Source: Rhodobacteraceae bacterium UBA6273 (lineage in GTDB: Bacteria > Pseudomonadota > Alphaproteobacteria > Rhodobacterales > Rhodobacteraceae). Taken from it: a stretch of 23,059 nt of DNA. Below the pieces are notes generated by a model, which was not told where the DNA came from, did not search any database, and saw nothing but the letters and a program-made list of their open reading frames with translations. The translations under genes were made by a program, and so were the position numbers. Numbering within the stretch: the first letter of the stretch is position 1; each line of letters starts with the position of its first letter. Of this stretch, positions 13,480 to 21,843 are shown piece by piece. The stretch is from positions 1 to 23,059 of the forward strand of contig DJUV01000192.1 of NCBI GenBank assembly GCA_002440625.1, in the 5' to 3' direction.

Positions 13480-15729
13480 TCAGGTGGCGTTCGCCCCCTT
13501 CCTCCAGGCGTCGGCATTGGCAACCGAGGCCGGGGCGGCGATCAGTTTGAGGAGGTTCGTTGAAGGCTCAGACCCGTCCGCCGAGGCCGCTTTCCAGACT
13601 GCCAGACGCTTCCAGGTCCCGGGGGCGATGCTTACGCCGGCGTCAGTTCCAAGAAAGCTCAGTTTCCGTGCACCCGTGTCCACCAACCCGGTGTTCGTGG
13701 CGAGGGTGACGTTGGCGACCTGACTGCCATTGACCCAGGCCCGGAACCACTTCGCCACAAGATCGTAGGACAGGATGATCTTGACCGGCCCCGAGGGGAT
13801 AACACCGTACTGAACGGCGTTGATGAGCGCGGCATTCGCGCTGTCCCTAAGCGTGACCCGGAGGTTGCGGCTGGTCAGGATCTGATAGTTCACCCGCGCG
13901 TTCGAGGCATAAAACAACTGCCCCGCCACGCCCGAGCCGGGCGTGGTGATGCTGTCGGTCTCCAGCATGACCGTCATCTGCGAGCCGTTCAGGTCTGCCG
14001 CCGCAACGGGTTGAACAAAGTAGGTGGAGGGCGACAGGATCGTCGTGAACACCTGGCTGGCCGGTGCAATCGTGTTCACCAACGCAGCAGGGGATGGCAT
14101 GGCGCTCACCGGAATCCCGGTGAGGCCGGGAACCCCGAGGTTCACGATCGGCAGGTTCTTCCAGGTTTCCGCGAACATGTCCTCGGGAAACTGAAGCGCC
14201 CCAGTTGCGGCGCCTTCGCCATAGGTGAGCACATCCGCCGAAACGAACGATCCCGTGTTCGGGTAGATGCGCACCCGGCCCGCCACGATCTGGGCGTTGC
14301 GCGCCGGTTGGCCGTTGATCTGGAAGCCCATAACGGCGGTCCAGTGCGTGAAGGCCGTGCCAAGCGTAGACTCGCCGCGCGCGATGCGGGTGGTGGTGAC
14401 CGGCCCGGCAGAGGACCAGACCTCCACCCATGCACCCGATGGTTCCCAGAGGGAATTGTCGAAGTCGGGCCGGGGCCAGGTCACCAGTCCCGCAGATTTC
14501 AGGATCGCCGCCGCGGTCAGTCGTCCGAAGCCCTGCCTGCCATCGACATTGGCCCCGGTCGGGTGGCCGGGGTCGTACCAGCCGCCGGCACCGTCATCAT
14601 TTCCGTTCACGTAAGTCAGTGGGTCGATGCCGCGCGGCAGGAACATCGTGGCGAGGGGCGAGGTCGCCATTGACCGCCAGCTCATCCGCGCCGCCTGCTT
14701 GTTCACGAAGTTCGCCTGCACGGCGCCGCCCACATAGTGCGTGGCATCCTCCAGGTCGGCGTCCGGTTCGAAGCGGTGCGGGCCGTAAGGCAGCCATCTT
14801 GTCTGGGCGTAATCGTAAAGCTCTCCGAACCAGTGGTCGGCCTGATAGCTTTGCCCGGCGGCGTACGTGATCGTGGCCGGGAACGTGACCGGTGTGCCAT
14901 CCAGCATCCTGCCCGAGAACAGCGGGAACAGCGCCGCGCCGTAGTTCGTGCCAAGATTGCCGGGCGCCGCGAACCACGACATCGCCGCCATGCCAACCTT
15001 TTGCCCGTCCGCCGTGGCGAAGTCGTGCAGAGCCTTGTCGTTCGCCCACATGCGGCTCATGTCGCTGTCGTTGACAAGCGCGCGGGGGTCGGTGCCGGGA
15101 ACGGTCTGGAAGATCACGGCGAACTTCTCGCCCGGCCGGCTCCTGATGAGCGTATCGGCCATCGCCGCGACACCGGTGCTGTAGGGGGAGCCGTTCTGGA
15201 TGAAGTAGCTTCCCCTTGTGGCGCCGGGTGCGGCGCCGACGATGATCTGCACGGCTTCGTTGTCGGCCAGCACCGGCGGCGTGGTGAGATCCTGGAAGGT
15301 GGAGAGGATGCGGTCGGGTTCGGACTGGCCCCAGATCGCGATGACATGACCGACCCCGAAGCGCGCGGTTCCCGTCGCACTGACGCTCGGGATGGTCTTT
15401 AGCCGGACCTCCGGGCGATACCACGAGGCCGAGCGCGGCGCGCTGATCGTGCCGGTCCAGTTGCCCGCCGCATCAATGGTGGCGATCTGGTTCCACACGC
15501 TGGAGGTCGCGCCGCCGTCGTCGACCGACAGGGCGCGGGCCTCGACGATCTTGCCCGGCGAGCCGGTGCCGGTCAGCGGCACCGATGCAGTGTTGCGGCC
15601 AAATGCAGCGCCGCTGTCAAAGAGCGTGCGGTCGCGCGAAAAGGCCGCGACCGCGATGCTGCCCAATGGGGCTGCGGGCGCCCCCCTGTCGGACCGGGTG
15701 GCAAAAGTGAGTGAAGATAGCGAGATCAT
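13480..15729 (-). CDS. ghsB: Gene-transfer-agent-type head spike fibre-like protein with SGNH-hydrolase-like and lectin-like domains
   Basis: The protein has 749 residues from ATG 15729, which has an AGGGGA ribosome site 7 nt upstream; an in-frame ATG at 15783 would add 18 residues but lacks such a site. The N-terminal 120 residues are beta-rich. Residues about 125-415 look like an SGNH/GDSL hydrolase: HVIAIWGQSEPDRI with candidate nucleophile Ser136, and WYDPGHPTG with Asp386 and His389 in the usual D-x-x-H block. Residues about 565-715 resemble a concanavalin/LamG jelly roll (WFRAWVNGSQVANVTL, FLGTDAG). It has no signal peptide, as expected for a particle component. The convergent spike-base gene supports a GhsB-like role in binding surface polysaccharide. 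A phage tail-spike origin or a stand-alone esterase remains possible, and I have not verified homology to Rcc01080. Confidence 0.65.
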   Translation of the reverse strand: MISLSSLTFATRSDRGAPAAPLGSIAVAAFSRDRTLFDSGAAFGRNTASVPLTGTGSPGKIVEARALSVDDGGATSSVWNQIATIDAAGNWTGTISAPRSASWYRPEVRLKTIPSVSATGTARFGVGHVIAIWGQSEPDRILSTFQDLTTPPVLADNEAVQIIVGAAPGATRGSYFIQNGSPYSTGVAAMADTLIRSRPGEKFAVIFQTVPGTDPRALVNDSDMSRMWANDKALHDFATADGQKVGMAAMSWFAAPGNLGTNYGAALFPLFSGRMLDGTPVTFPATITYAAGQSYQADHWFGELYDYAQTRWLPYGPHRFEPDADLEDATHYVGGAVQANFVNKQAARMSWRSMATSPLATMFLPRGIDPLTYVNGNDDGAGGWYDPGHPTGANVDGRQGFGRLTAAAILKSAGLVTWPRPDFDNSLWEPSGAWVEVWSSAGPVTTTRIARGESTLGTAFTHWTAVMGFQINGQPARNAQIVAGRVRIYPNTGSFVSADVLTYGEGAATGALQFPEDMFAETWKNLPIVNLGVPGLTGIPVSAMPSPAALVNTIAPASQVFTTILSPSTYFVQPVAAADLNGSQMTVMLETDSITTPGSGVAGQLFYASNARVNYQILTSRNLRVTLRDSANAALINAVQYGVIPSGPVKIILSYDLVAKWFRAWVNGSQVANVTLATNTGLVDTGARKLSFLGTDAGVSIAPGTWKRLAVWKAASADGSEPSTNLLKLIAAPASVANADAWRKGANAT

Positions 15730-16129
15730 CTGGGTTCCCCTGTGGGACATCGCGTCCTGGGCCGGACCGATGAAACCGGGCAACCTTCAACGCTCGTCCA
15801 GTGAATGGCGTCAGGCGCGGGCCCGCTTCGCGCATCGCCGGGCCGGGCGAAAGCCCCACCTCGACGGTTCGCGCCGCCTTCATTAGCATCGCAAGGCAAA
15901 GCGTTGCGCACGGAAGGGTTGATCCGGTTGGCGGGTTAACGTTGATTCAGCGGGCGCCGCCGTGCCAAGTTCGAGAATGGAAACAGTGGGGCTGCGCGCC
16001 GCCCTTCGTCGCGAATGGTAGAATCTTCAGCAACATAAGGCCGTGCTTGCTCGCCTGCACTCGCTTGTTGGTTTATAGATGGGAGCGAAAAATGGCCAAG
16101 ACCAGTAAACGGCAGGACCGCAAAGCGAC
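15730..16129. other. 400-nt gap between the spike-fibre and polymerase genes
   Basis: These divergent genes leave 400 nt without a clear full-length gene. Its last 38 nt are covered by a short reading frame (listed separately). A TTAACGTTG sequence at 15936-15944 also occurs at 3886-3894 in another gap, and a TATAGAT stretch lies at 16073-16079 just before the short frame. I find none of the GCCACAAT-type dyads here and no convincing -35/-10 pair. Presumably both divergent promoters lie here. Confidence 0.4.
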
Positions 16130-16133
16130 GTGA
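16092..16133 (+). CDS. Possible 13-codon leader peptide coupled to the polymerase gene
   Basis: An ATG preceded by GGGAGCG at suitable spacing opens a 13-residue basic peptide, MAKTSKRQDRKAT. Its TGA stop overlaps the GTG start of the polymerase gene (GTGA at 16130-16133). This arrangement would couple translation of the membrane protein to the leader. It could instead be a chance frame. No homology is recognised. Confidence 0.35.
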   Translation: MAKTSKRQDRKAT

Positions 16134-17671
16134 TAAGCACCGCGACGAACATAGGATCGCCCCAGGGCTCCGCAGCCGGCTACGCCGGCGTGCGGAAGGA
16201 AACCCTGCACCCGCTCGTTATCCTGTATCTCTTTACGGTGGTCATCCCGATCGGCTTCAACATCGGCTCGGTCGCGATCACGACCATGCGCCTGTTGTTG
16301 ATGGCGACGATAGTGCCGATGTCCGTGAACCTCTTTTCCGGCAAGTACGGCAAAGTCTATCCGATCGACTATCTCTTCTATGTGCATATCATCTGGGCGT
16401 CGCTCGCGCTCATCGTGAACAACCCCGGTCTTGCTGTTCAGAACATAGGTTCGTTCTCGGTCGAGTTTCTGGGCGGCTACACCCTAGCACGGGCCTACAT
16501 CAGGACGCCGGCGACATTCATTGCGCTGATACGCATGATACTTTTGCTGGTTCTCTTCGCCCTTCCTTTCGCGGTCAGCGAGGCTCTCAACGGCAGGGCG
16601 GCGATCCCTTACTGGATCGGCAAGATCCCTGGCCTGTGGAGCGTGGCGCAGGTCAATATCGAGAAGCGCATGGGCCTGGAGCGGGTGCAGGTCTACTTTG
16701 CGCACCCAATCCATTTTGGACTTTTCTGCTCGTCCGTCCTTGCCTTGACCTTTGTCTCGATGCGCGGGATCGTCTCGAACTTCGCGCGATACGCCCTGTC
16801 GATGGCGATCTGCCTCGGCGTGTTCCTTTCCCTGTCGAGCGGCGCGCTCCTCGCGGCGATCCTTCAGATGTCTCTCGTGGCCTGGGCGTTCCTTCTGCGC
16901 AGGAACGAAGCGCGCTGGAAGATCCTGATCGGCATTTTCGTTTTCCTCTATGTCGCGATTGACCTCGCCTCGAACCGGACTCCGCTCAGGGTATTCATGA
17001 CCTATGCGACTTTCTCGAGCCAGACGGCCTATTACCGGAGCATTATCGTCGAATGGGGAATGATTAACGTCTGGGCGAACCCGTTCCTCGGGCTTGGCCT
17101 GAACAACTGGGTCCGCCCCGGCTACATGAAGGACGGAAGCATGGACAACTTCTGGTTGGTCATGGCTGTCCGCTACGGCATCCCTGGATTTCTGACGGTC
17201 GCCCTCGGCTACGCGGACGCATTGTACCGGGTTGGTCGGCGCAGGTTCGCGCCAGGCTCGCAGCTTGCGAACATGAAGTTTGGCTGGATGGTGGTTTTCG
17301 TCGGATTGAGCTTCACGCTCTACACAGTCCACATCTGGACCGCGATGTACTCATACGTGTTTTTCCTCCTCGGCGCCGGAGTGTGGATGGCCGACGCCAC
17401 CGACGACGCCGGGCAGGGCGAGGCGGTCGCGGACGCCGCTGAACGCAAAAGGCGCGTCTCGTATTCGCGGGGGCCGGCCGCAGGTCCGGTCCATGCCCGC
17501 GAGGTGCAGCCATCGCATGCCCGATCGGACATTGCAGAGAATGCGGCCACCGACGCCGAACAGGACGCCAGACGCTCGCCTGAAGTTTTCACGCGCTTTT
17601 CTGATCGTGAAAAGGCGGGCCCGGCGCAGCGCTTTGCCCGAGAGCGCGACGCGGCAAAGTACAAACGGTAA
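16130..17671 (+). CDS. O-antigen ligase/Wzy-like polysaccharide polymerase
   Basis: The 513-residue polytopic membrane protein has about ten hydrophobic segments between residues 27 and 420. Conserved-looking features of the Wzy/WaaL superfamily include AHPIHFGLF at 191-199, SLSSGALLAAILQ at 234-246 and the large-loop motif NPFLGLGLNNW at 317-327. That motif is followed by MDNFWLVMAVRYGIPG (338-353). Such proteins polymerise lipid-linked repeat units in the periplasm or ligate polymer to an acceptor. With a co-polymerase and BY-kinase in the same locus, a Wzy polymerase is the better guess. Residues 421-513 are an unusually long hydrophilic, Ala/Arg/Asp-rich cytoplasmic tail. The GTG start at 16130 is preceded by AGGA 12 nt upstream and overlaps a short leader frame; no better start precedes the first membrane segment. 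Confidence 0.82.
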   Translation: MISTATNIGSPQGSAAGYAGVRKETLHPLVILYLFTVVIPIGFNIGSVAITTMRLLLMATIVPMSVNLFSGKYGKVYPIDYLFYVHIIWASLALIVNNPGLAVQNIGSFSVEFLGGYTLARAYIRTPATFIALIRMILLLVLFALPFAVSEALNGRAAIPYWIGKIPGLWSVAQVNIEKRMGLERVQVYFAHPIHFGLFCSSVLALTFVSMRGIVSNFARYALSMAICLGVFLSLSSGALLAAILQMSLVAWAFLLRRNEARWKILIGIFVFLYVAIDLASNRTPLRVFMTYATFSSQTAYYRSIIVEWGMINVWANPFLGLGLNNWVRPGYMKDGSMDNFWLVMAVRYGIPGFLTVALGYADALYRVGRRRFAPGSQLANMKFGWMVVFVGLSFTLYTVHIWTAMYSYVFFLLGAGVWMADATDDAGQGEAVADAAERKRRVSYSRGPAAGPVHAREVQPSHARSDIAENAATDAEQDARRSPEVFTRFSDREKAGPAQRFARERDAAKYKR

Positions 17672-17698
17672 CGATCAAGGTACGAAAGCAAGACCAAC

Positions 17699-18913
17699 GT
17701 GAATCAGGTTTCACCAGTTCGACCAGGCAGTCCACGCAATCAGCCCAAGGTTTCTGAGAGCGGTGGCCGTGGTGATCGCAAGGAGGCCGCGAGGTTTTAT
17801 CGCGCGTTGCTGGGTGTCCCGGTCGAAGCATCGGGTCTCAGCCAGACCTGCTGGTCCATCCTTCAAGGCCTGAGCCAGTCCGGCTGGCCGGTGCGTCTTC
17901 ATGCGCCTTCGCAGCGCAGCGGGGCGGGGGGGGCGACCCCGATCACGACCGTCCTGCCGAACATCGCCGCCCGGCTGCCCTTCGATCTGCTGCGGCCGAT
18001 GCTTCAGCAGTTCGCCCACCGGCAATTTCTCTCCGCGCTGAGGCAAGGCGAGGTCGCCTATCTCTGGCCCACCGTCCCCTTGCGGACCTTCGAAGCCGTT
18101 GCGCGGCGTGGCATCCCGATCGTGACCGAAGCGGTGAACACGCGCATGGCGGCCGCAAAGGACGTGCTCGATGCCGCCTATGACGCGCTGGGTGCCGCGC
18201 CGGACCATGGCATCACCCCGGAACGGATCGCCATGCAGGAGGCGCGCAATGCCCTTTGCGCCGCGATCTTCGTGCCAAGCCCGGCGGTCGAGATTTCCTA
18301 TCTCGACACGCATTATGCCGCCCGCGCGCTCCCTGCGAGTTTCGGCACCTGGGTTCCCGAAACCCTGCCCGACAGGCCGGGTATCGCGGATCGGCCGGTG
18401 CGGTTCCTCTTCGTTGGCCGCGACGGGGTCCGCAAGGGGCTCCACCTCCTTCTCGATGCCTGGCGCGAGGCACCCGGCAATGCCGAACTGAGGATCGTGG
18501 GCGAGATTCCGTCGCTGCTGCAGGACCGCTTTGCCGATGTCCTGAACCTGCCCTCGGTTTCCGCAGCAGGCTTCAGCAGCGAGATGGAAAGCGAATACCT
18601 GGCCGCTGACGTGGCCATCCTGCCCTCACTTGAGGAAGGCGACCCGATCGTTACATATGAGGCTGCGTCCTACGGCCTTCCGGTCATCGCCTCCACGCAC
18701 GGCGCGGGCCGCTTTGGTGCCGAAACCGGCCTTGTCGAGATTGTCGAGCCGCGGGAGATCGCCGCGCTGAAGGACACCATCCACCGCTTCGCGCGCGATG
18801 AGGAGATGCGCCGCGACCTTGGCCTGCGCTCTCGCGCCGCATCCAGCGACTATGACTGGTCACGGGTCGCACCAGCCCGGTTCCAAAAGCTCAGCGATTT
18901 CCTTGCACGTTGA
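17699..18913 (+). CDS. Family 4 (GT-B) glycosyltransferase
   Basis: The 404-residue enzyme has a donor-binding C-terminal half typical of GT4: [22 protein letters not shown] (about 234-255, second Rossmann domain start). The E-x7-E motif follows at Glu313-Glu321 in [20 protein letters not shown]. The N-terminal half carries [20 protein letters not shown], the glycine-containing acceptor-side loop. The GTG start lies 27 nt after the polymerase stop, so the two are probably co-transcribed. Codons 76-79 contain an 8-G homopolymer (17926-17933). The 3' end overlaps the convergent trhO gene by 64 nt. It should transfer a sugar during exopolysaccharide repeat-unit assembly; the specificity is unknown. 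Confidence 0.87.
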   Translation: MNQVSPVRPGSPRNQPKVSESGGRGDRKEAARFYRALLGVPVEASGLSQTCWSILQGLSQSGWPVRLHAPSQRSGAGGATPITTVLPNIAARLPFDLLRPMLQQFAHRQFLSALRQGEVAYLWPTVPLRTFEAVARRGIPIVTEAVNTRMAAAKDVLDAAYDALGAAPDHGITPERIAMQEARNALCAAIFVPSPAVEISYLDTHYAARALPASFGTWVPETLPDRPGIADRPVRFLFVGRDGVRKGLHLLLDAWREAPGNAELRIVGEIPSLLQDRFADVLNLPSVSAAGFSSEMESEYLAADVAILPSLEEGDPIVTYEAASYGLPVIASTHGAGRFGAETGLVEIVEPREIAALKDTIHRFARDEEMRRDLGLRSRAASSDYDWSRVAPARFQKLSDFLAR

Positions 18914-19827
18914 GAGGGGGCGCTGTCGGCGCCAAGGTGCGCCGCACCCCGTTTCCGGGCAAGATCGCTCTGCCGCTGCCTCTCGCGGAACCGGGCGCGG
19001 TCGGCGTCGCTGTATTCCCCCCGGCAGGCGGCGCAGGACACGCCCTCCTCGTAGTCGGCATGGTGGCGGCCCGCCTCGGTCAAGGGCCGGCGGCAGGCGC
19101 GGCAAAGGCCGTGCTTGCCGGGCGTCAGCCCGTGGCCGACGCTGACGCGCTCGTCGAAGACGAAGCATTCGCCCTGCCACAGGCTTTCCGCCTCGGGCAC
19201 CTCCTCCAGATACTTCAGGATGCCGCCCTTGAGGTGAAAGACATCCGTTACGCCTTCCTGCAACAGGAAGTTCGTCGACTTCTCGCAGCGGATGCCGCCG
19301 GTGCAGAACATGGCAATGCGCTTGCCGTCGAAGTGCCCGGCATTCTCGCGCCACCAGCCGGGAAACTCGCGGAAACTCCGGGTTCCGGGGTCGACCGCAC
19401 CGGCAAAGCTGCCGATGCCAACCTCGTAATCGTTGCGGGTGTCGATCACGACGACATCAGGCGCAGAGATCAGCGCGTTCCAATCCTTAGCCTCGACATA
19501 ATGCCCGGTGCCCGCGCGCGGATCGACGTCGGGTTCGCCCATCGTCACGATCTCGCGCTTGAGGCGGACCTTCATCCGGCCGAAGGGCATCGCGTCGGCG
19601 GCGCTTTCCTTCCAGTCGATCCCCGCACAGCCCGGCAGCCCCCGGATATGCGCCAGAACCGCGTCGATCCCTGCCGGCGTCCCGGCGATGGTGCCGTTGA
19701 TCCCCTCATGCGCCAGAAGCAGCGTGCCGCGCACCCCTTCCGCCTCGCAAAGCGCCAGAAGTGGTGCGCGCAGCGTGGCGGGGTCGTCGAAACGGGTGAA
19801 CTGGTAGAGGGCGGCGACAGTGATCAT
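18850..19827 (-). CDS. trhO: tRNA uridine(34) hydroxylase TrhO (rhodanese-fold, UPF0176)
   Basis: This 325-residue enzyme is expected to hydroxylate U34 of certain tRNAs on the way to 5-methoxy- or carboxymethoxyuridine. The N-terminal domain (1-90) has the family start [15 protein letters not shown] and the motif [14 protein letters not shown] at 36-49. The rhodanese domain (about 105-220) has the catalytic loop CTGGIRCEK at 175-183 with Cys175 and Cys181. A C-terminal region carries paired cysteines CRAC (242-245) and CAAC (265-268), probably structural metal binding. ATG 19827 is chosen because the family N-terminus begins there. The last 21 codons run antisense into the glycosyltransferase gene. 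It lies 43 nt after the Hsp70-like gene on the same strand. Confidence 0.93.
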   Translation of the reverse strand: MITVAALYQFTRFDDPATLRAPLLALCEAEGVRGTLLLAHEGINGTIAGTPAGIDAVLAHIRGLPGCAGIDWKESAADAMPFGRMKVRLKREIVTMGEPDVDPRAGTGHYVEAKDWNALISAPDVVVIDTRNDYEVGIGSFAGAVDPGTRSFREFPGWWRENAGHFDGKRIAMFCTGGIRCEKSTNFLLQEGVTDVFHLKGGILKYLEEVPEAESLWQGECFVFDERVSVGHGLTPGKHGLCRACRRPLTEAGRHHADYEEGVSCAACRGEYSDADRARFRERQRQSDLARKRGAAHLGADSAPSQRARKSLSFWNRAGATRDQS

Positions 19828-19870
19828 GGCCCGCGTGATAGGAAAGCCCGCGCCGCGCCGCAAGCCCCGC

Positions 19871-21097
19871 CTATTCCGCCGCCCCGGCCAGCGCCAAACC
19901 GCGCACCACCGCCGTGAACACATCGCTCCGCTCGACTACAGCGCCCGGCACGGCGGCCCGCACCGCCTGATCGACGGCGGCAAGCAGGCTCGACCCGCCG
20001 ACAAGGATCACGCGCCCGACGGCTTCGGGCCGCACCCCCGCCTGCGCCAGCGTCTCGCGCGCCGCCTGTCCGATCTGGAAGGCCGAGGCGCCGCAGGCCT
20101 CATGCAGGTCGCCCATCGTCAGCATCGGCCTCAGCCCCGCTTCAACCGGCGTCAGTTCAATCGAAGCCGCGCCGCCGCCATTCGCAGCGATCTTCGCGGC
20201 CTCGACGGCAAAGGCGATGTCATGGCCGGTCTCTTCCTCGATCACCCGCACCAGTCGCGCCATCGGTCTCGGCTCGCAGGCCAGCCTCGCCATCAGCTTC
20301 ACTTCGCGCAGCGTCGCCGGGACGTAGAGGAAGGCGATCTTCTCCCAACTCGCAAGCTCCTGATAGATCGCGCGCGGCACATCATGGCGACCCGGCCCGA
20401 TCTCGTTCCTAAGCTCTCCGCCAAGGCCGAGAAGCGGCATGACCCGCGCCACGCTGACAAGCCGGTCAAAATCGGTGCCGCCAAGCCGGATGCCGTGGCT
20501 TGCGACGATCCGCACCCCACTCGCGCCGGCCTCGAAAAGCGTGAAGTCCGACGTGCCGCCGCCGATGTCGACCACCAGCGACAGCCCCGGCGCCGGCCCC
20601 GCCGCCCAGGCCGCCGCCTCGGGCTCGTTAAGGAAGCGGACGTCGTCGAACCCGGCCATCCGGTAGCATTCGGCAAGATCCGCCGCCGCCTGCGCATCGC
20701 GGCCCGCATCAGCGCTGTGGAAATGCACCGGTCGCCCGGCGATGACCCGGCGATGATCCTCGCCCGTGGCGCGGCCCGCCCGTTCGCGCACCTCCCCCAG
20801 AAACCCGGCCACGATCTCCAAGAGCGTTAGCCGCCGGTTCATGAACTGCCGCTTTTCCCGCGCCAGCGGCGTGCCGAGGATGCTTTTCAGCGCCCGCATG
20901 AACCGCCCGTCGCGGCCTTCGATCATCGCCGCGACGGCGGCGCTGCCCACGTGCGTCTCGCGCGCCGCATAGTCGAGGAAGATCGCGGTCGGCAGCATGT
21001 CCTGCCCCGGTTCAAGCGGCAGAAGGCGTGCTACCCCGTCCGCCGCGATCGCCGCGCCGCTGTTCGAAGTGCCGAAGTCGATGCCGAGCACGGCCAT
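19871..21097 (-). CDS. Hsp70-like ATPase (nucleotide-binding domain only, YegD-like)
   Basis: The 408-residue protein has the actin/Hsp70 ATPase fold. The first phosphate-binding loop is GIDFGTSNS at 5-13. The second is [11 protein letters not shown] at 175-185, preceded by the connecting [10 protein letters not shown] at 156-165. The adenosine motif is ILVGGSS at 364-370. It ends shortly after the adenosine motif, so the substrate-binding and lid domains of DnaK are missing. That places it with YegD-like orphan Hsp70 homologues, whose clients are unknown. The ATG at 21097 follows a weak GGGTGA site. It is divergent from pncA across 137 nt and co-directional with trhO, possibly as a two-gene operon. 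Confidence 0.88.
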   Translation of the reverse strand: MAVLGIDFGTSNSGAAIAADGVARLLPLEPGQDMLPTAIFLDYAARETHVGSAAVAAMIEGRDGRFMRALKSILGTPLAREKRQFMNRRLTLLEIVAGFLGEVRERAGRATGEDHRRVIAGRPVHFHSADAGRDAQAAADLAECYRMAGFDDVRFLNEPEAAAWAAGPAPGLSLVVDIGGGTSDFTLFEAGASGVRIVASHGIRLGGTDFDRLVSVARVMPLLGLGGELRNEIGPGRHDVPRAIYQELASWEKIAFLYVPATLREVKLMARLACEPRPMARLVRVIEEETGHDIAFAVEAAKIAANGGGAASIELTPVEAGLRPMLTMGDLHEACGASAFQIGQAARETLAQAGVRPEAVGRVILVGGSSLLAAVDQAVRAAVPGAVVERSDVFTAVVRGLALAGAAE

Positions 21098-21185
21098 GCC
21101 GCATCACCCGTCCCTGAAAGAAGGCGCGCCGGATAGCAGGCGCTTCGCCGCCAGACAAGCCCGGCACGCGCATCGCTTGCGATTG

Positions 21186-21215
21186 ACCATCGGGAAGGCT
21201 TTGCCTACCGATGGT
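21186..21215. promoter_or_regulatory. Strong inverted repeat in the pncA leader
   Basis: ACCATCGG (21186-21193) and its exact complement CCGATGGT (21208-21215) enclose an inner AGGC-TTT-GCCT hairpin (21196-21206). As RNA, this makes a two-tier stem-loop ending 7 nt before the pncA ribosome site. It may be an operator for an NAD-biosynthesis regulator or a structured leader. No T-run follows, so it is not an ordinary terminator. Confidence 0.55.
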
Positions 21216-21234
21216 GAAAAGCGGAGGTCAAGGA

Positions 21235-21843
21235 ATGCGCGCGCCGAACGAGGCCCTGATCGTCATCGACGTGCAGATTGATTTCTGCCCCGGCGGCGCG
21301 CTTGCCGTGGCGGGCGGGGATGAGATCATCCCCCGCATCAATGCCCTGATGGACGGGTTCGCGGTCAAGGTCCTGACGCAGGACTGGCACCCCGCCGACC
21401 ATTCCTCCTTCGCCGCCAACCATCCGGGCGCTGCCCCCTTCAGCCTGATAGAGATGCCCTACGGCCCGCAGGTTCTTTGGCCGGTCCATTGCGTGCAGGG
21501 AACCGATGGCTCTGCCTTCCACAAAGCACTCAGAACCGACCCCGCCGATCTTGTCATCCGCAAGGGCTTCCGCGCCACCATCGACAGCTATTCCGCCTTC
21601 TTCGAGAATGACCACAAGACGCCCACCGGGCTTGAAGGCTATCTCAGGTCGCGCGGCGTGACCGACCTGACCTTCGTGGGCCTCGCCACCGATTTCTGCG
21701 TCGCCTATTCCGCCATCGACGCGGCCCGGCTCGGCTTTGCCGTCACCGTTCTGGAAGGCGCCTGCCGCGCCATAGACCTCAACGGTTCGCTTGCCGCCGC
21801 CCGAAAAGACATGATTGCCGCCGGTGTGCGGCTGGAGGCCTGA
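21235..21843 (+). CDS. pncA: Nicotinamidase/pyrazinamidase PncA
   Basis: The 202-residue enzyme hydrolyses nicotinamide to nicotinate and ammonia in NAD salvage. The isochorismatase-like fold has the expected catalytic triad: Asp12 in VIDVQIDFCPGG, Lys110 in VIRKGF and Cys155 in GLATDFCVAY. Metal ligands are Asp50, His52 and His56 in LTQDWHPADHSSF, with His85 in WPVHCVQGT. ATG 21235 is preferred over ATG 21211 because a near-perfect GGAGGT ribosome site ends 6 nt before it, while 21211 falls inside the leader hairpin. The stop codon abuts the pncB start, giving a two-gene salvage operon whose enzymes act in sequence. Confidence 0.96.
   Translation: MRAPNEALIVIDVQIDFCPGGALAVAGGDEIIPRINALMDGFAVKVLTQDWHPADHSSFAANHPGAAPFSLIEMPYGPQVLWPVHCVQGTDGSAFHKALRTDPADLVIRKGFRATIDSYSAFFENDHKTPTGLEGYLRSRGVTDLTFVGLATDFCVAYSAIDAARLGFAVTVLEGACRAIDLNGSLAAARKDMIAAGVRLEA

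Noticed and set aside
15730..15783. Upstream ATG (15783) as the start of the spike-fibre-like protein
   Set aside because: It has no ribosome site, while ATG 15729 has AGGGGA at good spacing, and the extra 18 residues look non-conserved in character.
3886..15944. Nine-base repeat TTAACGTTG at 3886-3894 and 15936-15944
   Set aside because: Two copies of a 9-mer with no shared flanks or matching position relative to start codons can occur by chance.
15801..16133. 110-codon plus-strand frame ahead of the polymerase
   Set aside because: Only its last 13 codons follow a ribosome site; the rest is Arg/Pro-rich and partly antisense to the spike-fibre leader, so only the short terminal frame was kept.
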